From contig NZ_NCSY01000002.1 in assembly GCF_002156875.1 (NCBI RefSeq), forward strand, positions 62,001-126,000: 64,000 nt of DNA, given 5' to 3'. Every line of letters starts with the position of its first letter. Position 1 is the stretch's first letter. The notes under the pieces are model-generated. The model saw nothing but the letters and a program-made list of their open reading frames with translations. It did not search any database and was not told the DNA's origin. A program made the translations under genes and the position numbers. Below are positions 25,942 through 34,741 of this stretch, one piece after another. This stretch comes from Bacillus sp. EAC (GTDB taxonomy: Bacteria; Bacillota; Bacilli; Bacillales; Bacillaceae_G).

Positions 25942-27231
25942 TTAGTTCAATTTTTGAATCGTTAGCGTGATAGGCTCACTTACATTGTGTGCTTTATCAA
26001 TTTGTGTTACTACAACAAATAAACTACCTGCTTGTAATTGAGTAAGATCTAATGTAGTAGTATAAGTACCATCTGCATTCACTTTTACATAATTAGATGC
26101 AGTTGATTTACCGTCTGTGAACAAGATACTCACATTTGATCCAATTTCACCTTTTCCTGAAACCGTATAGTTAGCTAAATTATCTTGATTAATCGATCCT
26201 AAAGCATTCACTTCAGGAGCACTTGGAGCTGTAATATCTTTTACAAACTTTGTAGTTATTTCTCTGCTTGGATTACCCGCTGCACTTGTTTGAATAGCAA
26301 CAACTGAAATCTCTCCGCTTTCTAAATCAGATGTATCTAGTTCAACTTCAAAATATCCTTTTGAATCCACTTCTCCAATCGAACTTACTTCTACATTTCC
26401 ATCACTTAAAACAACTTCAATTTCAGAACCAGCTTTTCCTAGACCAGAAATAGTATAAGTTGTTTGATCTGTGTCAGCAGTTACATTTGCAGCTGGAAAT
26501 AAAATTGGACTCACAGATGCTTTTGTTTCTTTAATTAAGTTTGTACTCACCTTAGATGAATTTCCTGCTTTATCTACTTGCTTCGCTGAAATTGACACTT
26601 TACCTTCAGCAAATTTGTTCAGGTTTGAATTTAACGAATAATTTCCAAATTCATCTACAATCGTTTTTCTAGTTACGATTTGTTTTCCACTCTGTGCAGT
26701 AATATAAACTGTTGCTCCTGGCTCACCAGTTCCAGAAACAGGAAAATCACTAGAATTAAATGAGTTAATATATCCTTCATTTTCAATCGTTAATTCATCT
26801 AAGATTGTATCTTTCTTTATTGATACATTTTTTACTTTCCCTTTACTTCCACTTGCATCAATAGTATAAATTGATAAAGTTAGAGCACCATCTTTTAATT
26901 TTAGTGAATTAACGGTTGCTCTGTAGTTTCCTTTTGAATCTACTTTAGTTGTAAAAGTAATTTGTGAATCTTTACTTTTTAATGTGCCAACAACTTTTGT
27001 TTTTGGCTCAGCTTTTCCTTTAATCTCTACTTTCTTTGCATTCAATTTGTTGATTGTTCTATTTACATAAACAACTGGACTTGCTGGAACTTTTGTTTTT
27101 TTAGTCACAATGTGTTTTGAATTTAAATTTTTTGATGATAAGCTTTCCTCAGCATGTGCATAACCGACTGTATAAGTTACAAAACTTGTTGCAATAACAC
27201 TACTTACTAATACTTTTTTCCAATTATTCAT
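25942..27231 (-). CDS. Secreted protein of four Ig-like modules
   Basis: 429 residues with a signal peptide (about residues 1-27, cleavage after AHA). The mature protein has four beta-sandwich modules of about 95 residues. Each shows a conserved GxGExG or GKAEPKT turn, a VDSKGNY- or VDEFGNY-like motif in the middle and TxxDxAGN or TIDASGS before the end (near residues 45, 145, 240 and 336). This resembles bacterial Ig-like/Big repeats of adhesins. No LPxTG or SLH anchor is seen. AGGAGG lies six bases before the ATG at 27231. It is the last gene of the Fur-controlled operon, so a surface role during iron starvation is inferred. Confidence 0.75.
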   Translation of the reverse strand: MNNWKKVLVSSVIATSFVTYTVGYAHAEESLSSKNLNSKHIVTKKTKVPASPVVYVNRTINKLNAKKVEIKGKAEPKTKVVGTLKSKDSQITFTTKVDSKGNYRATVNSLKLKDGALTLSIYTIDASGSKGKVKNVSIKKDTILDELTIENEGYINSFNSSDFPVSGTGEPGATVYITAQSGKQIVTRKTIVDEFGNYSLNSNLNKFAEGKVSISAKQVDKAGNSSKVSTNLIKETKASVSPILFPAANVTADTDQTTYTISGLGKAGSEIEVVLSDGNVEVSSIGEVDSKGYFEVELDTSDLESGEISVVAIQTSAAGNPSREITTKFVKDITAPSAPEVNALGSINQDNLANYTVSGKGEIGSNVSILFTDGKSTASNYVKVNADGTYTTTLDLTQLQAGSLFVVVTQIDKAHNVSEPITLTIQKLN

Positions 27232-27241
27232 TTGAATCCTC

Positions 27242-27670
27242 CTATTTTGCTCCATGCTCTTTTAATAAATTAACAATTTCTTTATCATCATTTTCAATTG
27301 CCATTGCAAGAGGGGTAATACCTAGATCATCTTGAATAGTTGGGTCCGCTCCGGCTTCAAGCAATAATTTTGTTATCTCTAAATCACCATACTGAATTGA
27401 AACGATCAGTGGTGTGTTTCCTAAATCGTCTTTCTTATTTGGATCTGCATCTTTAGAAAGGAGTTTTTTTGCTTTTTCAGTTTCACCATTTATAATTGCA
27501 TCCATTAATGCCTGTACTGAATCAGACTGTTTGGTTTTCACTTCTTCCGCTTGATCCTTATTTATAGGACTTTTAAATGTTGATGGTCTATTTTGTGAAC
27601 ATCCACTTAGCACTAATATAAAAACGAAAAATAATCCGATTAATGTTTGCCTTTTTAACAATATCCTCAT
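27242..27670 (-). CDS. Ankyrin-repeat lipoprotein
   Basis: 142 residues: a lipoprotein signal with lipobox LSGC (Cys24), a short polar linker, then about three ankyrin-type repeats, e.g. LGNTPLIVSIQYGDLEITKL and LGITPLAMAIENDDKEIVNL. It should be anchored on the outer face of the membrane. It starts ten bases after the stop of the second iron permease gene, so it belongs to that operon. Ankyrin lipoproteins are not part of standard siderophore systems; it might hold the non-lipidated substrate-binding protein or a surface partner, but this is inference. Confidence 0.75.
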   Translation of the reverse strand: MRILLKRQTLIGLFFVFILVLSGCSQNRPSTFKSPINKDQAEEVKTKQSDSVQALMDAIINGETEKAKKLLSKDADPNKKDDLGNTPLIVSIQYGDLEITKLLLEAGADPTIQDDLGITPLAMAIENDDKEIVNLLKEHGAK

Positions 27671-27679
27671 CCATTCTCA

Positions 27680-28663
27680 TTAAAGTCTTGATTTCTTTAG
27701 TAAATAAAGGAAATACGGGGCACCCAATAATGCTGTGATGACGCCAACTGGAATTTCGATAGGAGCTAACAATGTTCTTCCAATTAAATCACTTATAACT
27801 GCAAGCATTGCACCTAATAATGCACTTATTGGTAAAACCCATTTATGGTCATTTCCTACTAGCAATCTACTAAGGTGAGGTATGACTAATCCGATAAAGC
27901 CTATTGGTCCTGAAACTGCTACTGCACTTCCAGCAAGTACAACCGTAATAATTAATAAAAATATTCTGCTTCTTTGAACAGATACACCTAAACTAGTTGC
28001 GATATCATCGCCAAGTTGAATTGCATTAATACGAGAGGAAAGAATTAAAGTTAAAATGATACCAATTACAGACCACGGGAGAATCATCAATACATGTTCC
28101 CATCCTCTGCCCCAAAAACTTCCTGCCAACCAAACAATCGATGCTTCTATTTTTTTTGAAGCAAACACAATCATCCCTGTTGTTGCAGCCTGAAACAGTG
28201 CATCAATTGCTATCCCTGCTAATGCAAACCTTTCTTTACTAATTCCATTTTTCCATGCAACGAAATAGACAAGTATCCCAGCTAATGCTGAACCTGCAAA
28301 TGCCGCTATTGGTAAATAAGAGATTGGTAAAAATGGAATGAAAAACATTGATAATACAGTTACAAAACTAGCTCCTGCTGTTATTCCAATAATATTTGGT
28401 GCGGCCAAAGGATTTTGTGTAACAGCCTGTAAAAGAGTCCCAGCTATTGCTAGGTTCATGCCTACAAAGACACCAACCAATGTTCGAGGTAATCTATATT
28501 CCCAAATGATGACACTTTCAACTGATCCATTCGGATGAATTAAACCATCAAGAGCTTTCAAAAATGGAATTTTTATATCCCCAAACTCTATACTTAACGG
28601 AATAAGTAAAACAGTAATTATTAAAAAGAAGATTAATAGAATAGCAGGTTTTTTATTTCCCAT
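27680..28663 (-). CDS. Iron-complex ABC transporter permease (FecCD family)
   Basis: 327 residues with about nine or ten membrane segments. Family motifs: WEYRLPRTLVGVFVGMNLAI, GTLLQAVTQNPLAAPNIIGI, GPIGFIGLVIPHLSRLLVG (coupling region) and IPVGVITALLGAPYFLYLL at the end. It imports ferric siderophores or haem across the membrane. It overlaps the preceding permease gene by about ten bases. The second of two permeases, it would form a heterodimer with the product of 28653-29642. No ATPase gene is in the operon, so a YusV-like ATPase elsewhere is probably shared. Confidence 0.9.
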   Translation of the reverse strand: MGNKKPAILLIFFLIITVLLIPLSIEFGDIKIPFLKALDGLIHPNGSVESVIIWEYRLPRTLVGVFVGMNLAIAGTLLQAVTQNPLAAPNIIGITAGASFVTVLSMFFIPFLPISYLPIAAFAGSALAGILVYFVAWKNGISKERFALAGIAIDALFQAATTGMIVFASKKIEASIVWLAGSFWGRGWEHVLMILPWSVIGIILTLILSSRINAIQLGDDIATSLGVSVQRSRIFLLIITVVLAGSAVAVSGPIGFIGLVIPHLSRLLVGNDHKWVLPISALLGAMLAVISDLIGRTLLAPIEIPVGVITALLGAPYFLYLLKKSRL

Positions 28664-29642
28664 TGTTATTGCCCTGCTTTCGAACTAAATATAAAAAGTA
28701 TGGACATCCAATAGCAGCAGTGAATATACCAACTGGTAATTCAATTGGCTGAACAATCACTCGAGCTAAAAAGTCTCCCGCTACTAAAATACATCCACCA
28801 GTTAGTGCACTAAAAGGGATTAAATTTTTGTGGTCTGGACCTAATACTCTTCTCACTAAATGTGGCACAATTAATCCAATAAATCCTATGCTACCTGCAA
28901 CAGAAACTGAGCTACCAGCAAGAACTATCACTAAAATTGACATCAATATTTTTAATAGTCCAACTTTTACTCCTAGTCCCTTTGCCATATCGTCACCAAG
29001 TTCTAGTAAGTTCATTTTTGTAGAAATTGCTAAAGCTACTACTAGCCCAATTAATGACCAAGGAGCAATTAAAATTAAATGTGACCAAGTAAGTCCATTT
29101 AAACCACCGACTAACCAAGTGTAAACAGAAGCTGCATCCTGTCCAAGTAATATTAATATTCCCACTGTGAATGCATGTAAAAATGCGCTAACAGCAACTC
29201 CAGCTAGTGTTAATCTAACTGGAGAGACGTTTCCTTTTATGGATAAACTTAAAACTACAGCAGCCCCAATTGCTGCACCAACAAATACAAGTGGTGAGAA
29301 CCAAGCATATGGTAGACTTGCAAAGAAAAACTCAATGACTACAACCATAGTAGCTGCACCAGCAGAAATTCCTAATAATTTTGGATCCGCTAAAGGATTC
29401 TTTGTCATACTTTGCATAATTGCCCCACTAACGGCAAGATTTGCACCGATAAGAAAAGCCATAATGGCTCTTGGTAAACGTAGATCCCATATAATTGTCC
29501 TTGCATCTGACCCATCATTTGTTAACAATACATCGACTATTCTATTAAATGGGACATTGACTGTTCCAAACATTAGAGAAATAACTAATAATGAGATACT
29601 AATGGATAGTAAGATTAAGAAAAAGATTATTTTTTTTTGCAC
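28653..29642 (-). CDS. Iron-complex ABC transporter permease (FecCD family)
   Basis: 329 residues, about ten membrane segments, with WDLRLPRAIMAFLIGANLAV, GAIMQSMTKNPLADPKLLGI, GSIGFIGLIVPHLVRRVLG and LPVGIFTAAIGCPYFLYLV. It is paralogous to the following permease. It lies 20 bases after the substrate-binding protein gene, in the order SBP-permease-permease as in FeuABC and YfiYZ-YfhA of B. subtilis. Which siderophore is taken up cannot be deduced. Confidence 0.9.
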   Translation of the reverse strand: MQKKIIFFLILLSISISLLVISLMFGTVNVPFNRIVDVLLTNDGSDARTIIWDLRLPRAIMAFLIGANLAVSGAIMQSMTKNPLADPKLLGISAGAATMVVVIEFFFASLPYAWFSPLVFVGAAIGAAVVLSLSIKGNVSPVRLTLAGVAVSAFLHAFTVGILILLGQDAASVYTWLVGGLNGLTWSHLILIAPWSLIGLVVALAISTKMNLLELGDDMAKGLGVKVGLLKILMSILVIVLAGSSVSVAGSIGFIGLIVPHLVRRVLGPDHKNLIPFSALTGGCILVAGDFLARVIVQPIELPVGIFTAAIGCPYFLYLVRKQGNNNGK

Positions 29643-29662
29643 TGAGTTGCTTCCTTTCGAAA

Positions 29663-30598
29663 TTAGTAGCGTGAAAGGATACTAGTCGCTTCCTTAACGA
29701 TTAATTTAGCCGCTAATGGACCACGGCTACGAGACCAAAGATCACGATTTACTTGTACAACATGTTTATTTTTTACTGCCTGTAATTTAGGCCAAATTGG
29801 ATTTTTTGAAACGGTTTTTAAATCACTTTTACCTGGATCTACATAAGCTACAATTAAATCCGGATTAATCGAAAGTACTTTTTCTAAGTTAACTGTTTGG
29901 AAATCTGAATACTCTCCACCACGTTCTTTATAAGCGTAATTAGCTTTTAGCGCTGTAAAGATTGTTCCTGAAAATGAATTATCTTGCCAAACATTAATTC
30001 CACTCTTATTTACAAAGAAACCTAAAACATCGATGTTTTTATCTTTTAATTTTGCTTTAGACTTGCTTAATTCACTGTTAAATGAGTTTACAAACGATTT
30101 CGCTTGCGCTTTTTTACCCATAATATCACCAAGTACTTCTAATTGTTTCATAGATTCGGTATAGCTATTTGCTCTGAATCCTACGACAGGTGATATTTTC
30201 TTAAGTTTTGAAAGAATTGCTTTATGGAATTCATAATCTTGATCAATAATGATTAAATCTGGTTTTAAAGCTGTAATTCTTTCTAAGCTTGGAGCACTTA
30301 AAGTTCCTACTGATTGAACGCCTTTTAATTTATTTTTCAAATAAACTGGTGTCGAATTTGAATTTGAAATTGTATAACCAACTGGTTTAACTCCTAAAGT
30401 TAAAACTGCATCTGTTCCTGCCATACTCAATGTAACTATTTTTTTAGGTATACCTTTTAAAGTAATTGTACCTAGCTCAGTTTTAAATTTACGGGTTTTA
30501 GCTGCAGCATCCGCTGTATTTCCATTAAATACTGTAGTAACTACTAAAATAACTGCCAGTAATATTGTAAGTAATGATTTATTTTTATTATTAAACAT
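29663..30598 (-). CDS. Iron-complex ABC transporter substrate-binding protein without lipobox
   Basis: 311 residues of the FepB/TroA type: KKIVTLSMAGTDAVLTLGVKP, SLERITALKPDLIIIDQDYE, a long central helix, NPDLIVAYVDPG and a C-terminal VNRDLWSRSRGPLAAKLIV helix. It should capture a ferric siderophore outside the cell. Oddly, the signal peptide ends in TADAAA (residues 28-33, SPase I type), and I find no Cys anywhere in the protein, so it cannot be lipidated as Gram-positive binding proteins normally are. The operon is preceded by a promoter and a Fur box. Confidence 0.88.
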   Translation of the reverse strand: MFNNKNKSLLTILLAVILVVTTVFNGNTADAAAKTRKFKTELGTITLKGIPKKIVTLSMAGTDAVLTLGVKPVGYTISNSNSTPVYLKNKLKGVQSVGTLSAPSLERITALKPDLIIIDQDYEFHKAILSKLKKISPVVGFRANSYTESMKQLEVLGDIMGKKAQAKSFVNSFNSELSKSKAKLKDKNIDVLGFFVNKSGINVWQDNSFSGTIFTALKANYAYKERGGEYSDFQTVNLEKVLSINPDLIVAYVDPGKSDLKTVSKNPIWPKLQAVKNKHVVQVNRDLWSRSRGPLAAKLIVKEATSILSRY

Positions 30599-30623
30599 AA
30601 ATTTTCTTCCACCTTTTCCCTTT

Positions 30624-30642
30624 GATAACGATAACCATTCTC
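30624..30642. promoter_or_regulatory. Fur box of the iron-uptake operon
   Basis: GATAACGATAACCATTCTC matches the classical 19-bp Fur consensus GATAATGATAATCATTATC at 16 positions. It lies directly downstream of the -10 box, covering the transcription start, so Fur-Fe would block the operon in iron-replete cells. Confidence 0.85.
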
Positions 30643-30672
30643 ATTATAATTCTCGAATATTTAATCAGTCAA
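30643..30672 (-). promoter_or_regulatory. Promoter of the iron-uptake operon
   Basis: TTGACT (30672-30667), 18 bases, TATAAT (30648-30643) on the minus strand, abutting the Fur box. Confidence 0.75.
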
Positions 30673-30759
30673 CAAAATTCTGTAAATTATTTGAAATAAA
30701 TCTAATATTTTTTTTATTTTTGTCACATTATTTAATTTTTTGTAATAATTACTGACTAT

Positions 30760-30791
30760 AAAAAAAAAAGAGTCTCAATAAATTGAGACTC
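30760..30791 (-). terminator. Terminator after the Nudix gene
   Basis: Perfect 10-bp stem GAGTCTCAAT/ATTGAGACTC with a two-base loop; about ten T residues follow on the minus strand. Confidence 0.85.
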
Positions 30792-30804
30792 CCCTAGCGA
30801 TTCC

Positions 30805-31215
30805 TTAACCTTGAAAAGTATATGGAACTGACGATTCTAGTAATTTTAGTATGCCAGATTTATGAAATGGCATTAGTTGATTCGCTGTTTCGAGATCAAC
30901 CCATTTTATTTGTAAAATTTCTTCCTTGTTATGTATGAAAATTTCACCACCAATAATCTTTGCAGCAAATGTTATCATTAAAGCATGATTTCCCCTTTCT
31001 GGAAAAAATGCTTCATTTAAAGCTAAAATATTCCCTACTTCAACTTCTAAGCCAGTTTCTTCATAGGCTTCTCTTATAGCTGCTTCTATTAAGGTTTCAT
31101 TTTCCTCCACAGCACCACCAGGTAATGTCCAACTAAAATTTTCATTTTGTACCATTAAAACAGTTCTATCTTCTTCATTATAAATAAGAGAATAGACTAC
31201 ATTTACTCTCTCCAT
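30805..31215 (-). CDS. Nudix hydrolase
   Basis: 136 residues with a complete Nudix box (residues 33-55): G-x5-E-x7-REAYEETGL. It hydrolyses a nucleoside-diphosphate-linked compound; the substrate cannot be assigned. The ATG at 31215 has GGGG seven bases before it. An in-frame start at 31260 would add 15 residues encoded by a tandem duplication and looks artificial. It follows the zinc-ribbon membrane protein gene on the same strand. Confidence 0.85.
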   Translation of the reverse strand: MERVNVVYSLIYNEEDRTVLMVQNENFSWTLPGGAVEENETLIEAAIREAYEETGLEVEVGNILALNEAFFPERGNHALMITFAAKIIGGEIFIHNKEEILQIKWVDLETANQLMPFHKSGILKLLESSVPYTFQG

Positions 31216-31217
31216 TT

Positions 31218-31272
31218 TTATTCCCCATTTCATTTGGCATTGAATTATTCCCCATTTCATTTGGCATTGAAT
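31218..31272. repeat. Exact 27-bp tandem duplication before the Nudix gene
   Basis: The unit TTATTCCCCATTTCATTTGG plus CATTGAA occurs twice head to tail. On the minus strand each unit carries ATGAAATGGGGA, so the duplication doubles the GGGG ribosome-binding element and stays in frame with the Nudix gene. Identity of the copies indicates a recent event. Confidence 0.85.
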
Positions 31273-31287
31273 CCTTCATTCTTTACA

Positions 31288-31614
31288 CTATTTCTCTAAA
31301 TGTCTCTCAAAAACATAGTAAGAGTATAATCGATAAATTAATCCAATCATTAAAAATACAGCTATTACTTTTAGTTTTACATCCTCTATAAAAAAACACA
31401 TCGGAATCAATACACATGCTAAAATTGCAGCCATATTACCTACGAAACCATTAATTGGGTGGTTATCTAAGAATAATGTTTTAATACTTTTTAAGTCTTT
31501 CGCGAAACACTCTTCATGGTACGGAATTACTTCAAAAAAAATAGTCGAAGTGACTAAATCGTCTCTAACTCTAATTTCCCTTTTACATTTGTCACAATAA
31601 ACTTGTTTGGACAA
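31288..31614 (-). CDS. Hypothetical zinc-ribbon membrane protein
   Basis: 108 residues. The N-terminus has CDKCKREI and, 25 residues later, YHEECF, which together form a probable four-ligand zinc knuckle (C-x2-C...H-x2-C). Two hydrophobic segments (about residues 60-78 and 81-99) form a C-terminal hairpin. I do not recognise the family. The Nudix gene follows at a distance of about 70 bases. A cytosolic zinc domain tethered to the membrane is the plain reading. Confidence 0.65.
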   Translation of the reverse strand: MSKQVYCDKCKREIRVRDDLVTSTIFFEVIPYHEECFAKDLKSIKTLFLDNHPINGFVGNMAAILACVLIPMCFFIEDVKLKVIAVFLMIGLIYRLYSYYVFERHLEK

Positions 31615-31784
31615 CAGATCGTCTCTCCTTTGATACTACTTATTAAAAGTTTAAACTGGGTTGTTACAATTTGTTCAATCTGCTCCATTTTCGCTGACCT
31701 TACCATCTATTTACTTTTTTTTGATTTTATTAAAATTCATGTAATTAAGCAATCATTTTTTAGTTAGCCCTTTAGACAACAAAA

Positions 31785-31816
31785 AACATAGCTAATATTA
31801 GCTACGTTTTTTTTTT
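31785..31816. terminator. Terminator after cotJC
   Basis: Stem AACaTAGCTAAT/ATTAGCTAcGTT, A/T runs on both sides; serves the cotJ operon on the minus strand. Confidence 0.75.
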
Positions 31817-31836
31817 ACATAAAAACTTGTCATCAA

Positions 31837-32406
31837 TTAAAATAACTTTTTCTGTTGACGGTCTTCCTTTAAAATTTCAACTGCTTCTCTGAATCTTTGT
31901 GAATGGACTATTTCCCGCTCTCTTAAGAATCTCAAGCTATCATTCAAATCAGTATCATCTGACATATCAATTATCCATTGATATGTTGCACGTGCCTTTT
32001 CCTCGGCCGCGATATCTTCATATAAATCTGCAATCGGATCTCCTTTTGCTTGAATATATGCAGCAGTAAAAGGTACACCATCTGCATTATGATAAAATAA
32101 TGCACTATCATGCGATGCATAATGCGTATCTAATCCTGCCGCTTTCATTTGTTCAGGTGTAGCATCTTTTGTTAATTTATAAATCATTGTAGCAATCATT
32201 TCTAAATGAGCGAATTCTTCTGTTCCAATATCGGTTAATAATCCAATAACCTTATCAGGAATAGTATATCGTTGATTTAAATATCTTAATGCCGCTGCTA
32301 ATTCACCATCTGCTCCGCCATATTGTTCTACTAAGAACTTCGCTAAAGTTGGATTACACGTACTAACTTTTACTGGATATTGTAGTTTCTTCTCGTAGAT
32401 CCACAT
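31837..32406 (-). CDS. cotJC: Spore coat protein CotJC (manganese catalase-like)
   Basis: 189 residues: MWIYEKKLQYPVKVSTCNPT, then the di-manganese ferritin-like core with EEFAHLEMIATMI and DIAAEEKARATYQ plus a late REIVHSQRF carrying Glu and His ligands. CotJC is a mother-cell protein of the inner spore coat with sequence similarity to Mn catalases. The frame stays open to 32583, but the ATG at 32406 with GGAGGAGG upstream gives the standard CotJC N-terminus. Last gene of cotJABC. Confidence 0.93.
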   Translation of the reverse strand: MWIYEKKLQYPVKVSTCNPTLAKFLVEQYGGADGELAAALRYLNQRYTIPDKVIGLLTDIGTEEFAHLEMIATMIYKLTKDATPEQMKAAGLDTHYASHDSALFYHNADGVPFTAAYIQAKGDPIADLYEDIAAEEKARATYQWIIDMSDDTDLNDSLRFLREREIVHSQRFREAVEILKEDRQQKKLF

Positions 32407-32422
32407 AACGATACTCCTCCTC

Positions 32423-32686
32423 CTAAATTTGCCATGGCCATGGAGCTTTACCCCAGCTCCAGTTAGCATCAGAATAGCTATTTCCATACTGAAATAATGG
32501 ACCATACTTGGATTCAAACGTCGATTCAATTTGCTTCTTATATTGAACATATTGATTAAACTGATTAATTGCATTCGCATCATCTGGATGAGTATCTAAA
32601 TATAAAGTAAGTTCTAAAATGACAAAATCAACGGCTTGAATTTCTTCTAACTCCTGATAATATTCTGGCGGTAATTGCTGATTCAT
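32423..32686 (-). CDS. cotJB: Spore coat protein CotJB
   Basis: 87 residues; PPEYYQELEEIQAVDFVILE, a LYLDTHPDD turn and a Trp-rich tail (NWSWGKAPWPWQI) match CotJB. It is required with CotJA for assembly of CotJC into the coat. GGGAGG precedes the ATG; 16 bases separate it from cotJC and five from cotJA. Confidence 0.92.
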   Translation of the reverse strand: MNQQLPPEYYQELEEIQAVDFVILELTLYLDTHPDDANAINQFNQYVQYKKQIESTFESKYGPLFQYGNSYSDANWSWGKAPWPWQI

Positions 32687-32691
32687 TTCAT

Positions 32692-32931
32692 TTACCTCCC
32701 TGCTTTATACGGATTTTCGTAATAATCATAAAATACTTTCCAAAGAGTTCCTTTCATCAATGCCTCTCTATATGGAAACTGTTCCAAATTAGGTGGTTGA
32801 AATCCTAAGTAAAGATGTGGAGGTGTTGAAAAATATTTTGTTCCAATTGGGGGGCACGGATCATTTGGGCCATGATAGACACTGTAAGTTTTAACAGGGG
32901 TAAATTGAAGATCTTGATTATTTTCATTCAA
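32692..32931 (-). CDS. cotJA: Spore coat protein CotJA
   Basis: 79 residues rich in Pro and Tyr: FTPVKTYSVYHGPNDPCPPI, TPPHLYLGFQPPNLEQFP and a REALMKGTLWKVFYDYYENP end, as in CotJA. The start codon is TTG, seven bases after GGAGTG. In B. subtilis the operon is transcribed by SigE in the mother cell; I could not mark a convincing SigE promoter in the 80 bases upstream. Confidence 0.9.
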   Translation of the reverse strand: MNENNQDLQFTPVKTYSVYHGPNDPCPPIGTKYFSTPPHLYLGFQPPNLEQFPYREALMKGTLWKVFYDYYENPYKAGR

Positions 32932-33017
32932 AGTAAATCACTCCTTTGATGTGAAAAGCTACCATTATTCCCACTATATTCAATCGGAATTTGAAAAATG
33001 TAGATAAATTTATTTAG

Positions 33018-34496
33018 TCATTCATTCATTGACCTTTCATTTACCTCAAACGCGGAACGAATACCAGATTCTATCGCACCCTCTATCCATGCTGGAGCTG
33101 ACGAGGTATGTTCACCAGCAAAATGAACTCTTCCTTCAGGCGTACCTATATGCGCTGATAACTCTTTATTTTGTTCTGGTTTAAACATTGAAAATGCTCC
33201 ACCTGAATACGGATATAGTGCCCAACTATGCGAGAAGCCGGTAATATATTCGGTATATACTTGCTCGCCATGTATTGTCGCTAAATCTTTTAATGCATTG
33301 AGAATACGATCATTCTCTGACATGCTATCCCATATTAAAGCATCATCCTCCCAAGTATAGCTAGCCAATATGATCCCTGAACCATTTACACCTTCATGAT
33401 TACTAGGATAATAAGCAAATCGGATTGGTAAATCAGTAATCAATTTCCCACCTAAAATCCCTTCTTTTTCCCAAAATCTGCTTTTAAATTGAAGTCCTAT
33501 TTTTGTCGATGGCACGTAGTGTAATTCTCTTATTGCTTTCCATTTATGATAAGAAAATGATGCTCGTGGAATAATCTCAATAAAATTCAATAGTGAAAAT
33601 GGAATCGTAATAATGGCATAATCACCTGTGGTCTGAAAAGGTATATGACTCGTATAATGATCAGAATGTATCGTAACTTGATGATCTCCTTGCACAATTT
33701 TATTCATTTTTTGTCCAAAAAATATATTCTCATTTAATTCTCGTAAAAATGATCTAGGTAATTTATCAAACCCACCCTTTATCTCATAAAATTTTAAGCC
33801 TTTCGAAAGTAACACAATGAACTCTCTTAAAATTGCTGTAAATGCAAGTTCAGGAAATCCTTCCATTCCAACTAAAACTTTTACTTTTTCAACGGCTCCC
33901 GGTGACAACGATTGCCCCATTGGATTGTACCTTAAAAATGAATCCATCGAGTGACGATCTAATTCTTGAATGATATATTCCCAATTCATTTCGGGATTTT
34001 TATTAATAAAGTCAATTACAGGCTTAATCGATTTTTCTATTAACTTGTCTACACTCAATCCTTTTTCGTTTTCATTAACCTGATATCTAAGCATATCTGG
34101 ATTTTCTTCATACGTACTCTGTGTCATTTTTATTCCATTCGCAAAAATTACATCATCTGTATTGCCATTGATAAATTCGTTTACCTGTAAATTATGCTTC
34201 TTAATATATTCCAACACGAGAGAATGAGTTGAAGGAATACGCATCGCACCAAGTTCTAAATATTGATCATTTATAAATGGTGCTCTTCTTGTATAAATTC
34301 GCCCACCAGCTCGACCATTAGCTTCCAAAATTGTTACTTCATGCCCTGCTTCTTTTAATAGTGAAGCAGCTACCAAACCAGATATTCCAGCTCCTACAAT
34401 AATAATTTTTTTGGGTCGATGCGTTTTTGGTAAACCATTTTGAATGACTGAAAGCATTTCATTCTTTTTTAATCCAGCTCGTGATGTGCTATTCAT
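33018..34496 (-). CDS. FAD-dependent amine/L-amino-acid oxidase (YobN-like)
   Basis: 492 residues of the flavin monoamine oxidase family. The N-terminal dinucleotide motif [21 protein letters not shown] (G35-G40) is followed by [15 protein letters not shown]. The family segment [20 protein letters not shown] follows, and the C-terminal FAD motif [20 protein letters not shown] is intact. It oxidises an amine or L-amino acid to the imine with release of H2O2. B. subtilis YobN is the nearest relative I recall. It is monocistronic, with AGGAG seven bases before the ATG. There is no signal peptide. Confidence 0.85.
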   Translation of the reverse strand: MNSTSRAGLKKNEMLSVIQNGLPKTHRPKKIIIVGAGISGLVAASLLKEAGHEVTILEANGRAGGRIYTRRAPFINDQYLELGAMRIPSTHSLVLEYIKKHNLQVNEFINGNTDDVIFANGIKMTQSTYEENPDMLRYQVNENEKGLSVDKLIEKSIKPVIDFINKNPEMNWEYIIQELDRHSMDSFLRYNPMGQSLSPGAVEKVKVLVGMEGFPELAFTAILREFIVLLSKGLKFYEIKGGFDKLPRSFLRELNENIFFGQKMNKIVQGDHQVTIHSDHYTSHIPFQTTGDYAIITIPFSLLNFIEIIPRASFSYHKWKAIRELHYVPSTKIGLQFKSRFWEKEGILGGKLITDLPIRFAYYPSNHEGVNGSGIILASYTWEDDALIWDSMSENDRILNALKDLATIHGEQVYTEYITGFSHSWALYPYSGGAFSMFKPEQNKELSAHIGTPEGRVHFAGEHTSSAPAWIEGAIESGIRSAFEVNERSMNE

Positions 34497-34697
34497 CTTT
34501 TCGCTCCTAAAAGATTTATTTTAGTTCATAAGATTTTTATTCACTAAAATATTTCAATAGAAGGTTTTTTCAACTTATTCATTAAAAATCTTTCAATTAT
34601 ATAACAAAATTCAGGTTAATTATTGAAATTACATATCTTTTGTCAATTCGTCATAAAAAGATAGGCCGTTTTCGTAAACACGTTAGACATTAATTAA

Positions 34698-34728
34698 TAA
34701 AAGGCAATACCATGTCGGTATCACCTTT
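34698..34728 (-). terminator. Terminator of the 34742-35155 gene
   Basis: Stem AAAGG-ATACC/GGTAT-CCTTT with two symmetric mismatches and a short T run on the minus strand. Confidence 0.6.
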
Positions 34729-34741
34729 ATCAATTTTATGT

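Noticed and set aside
31837-32583. Long form of CotJC starting at 32583
   Set aside because: The extra 59 residues overlap cotJB in another frame, are not CotJC-like, and a strong ribosome binding site precedes the ATG at 32406.
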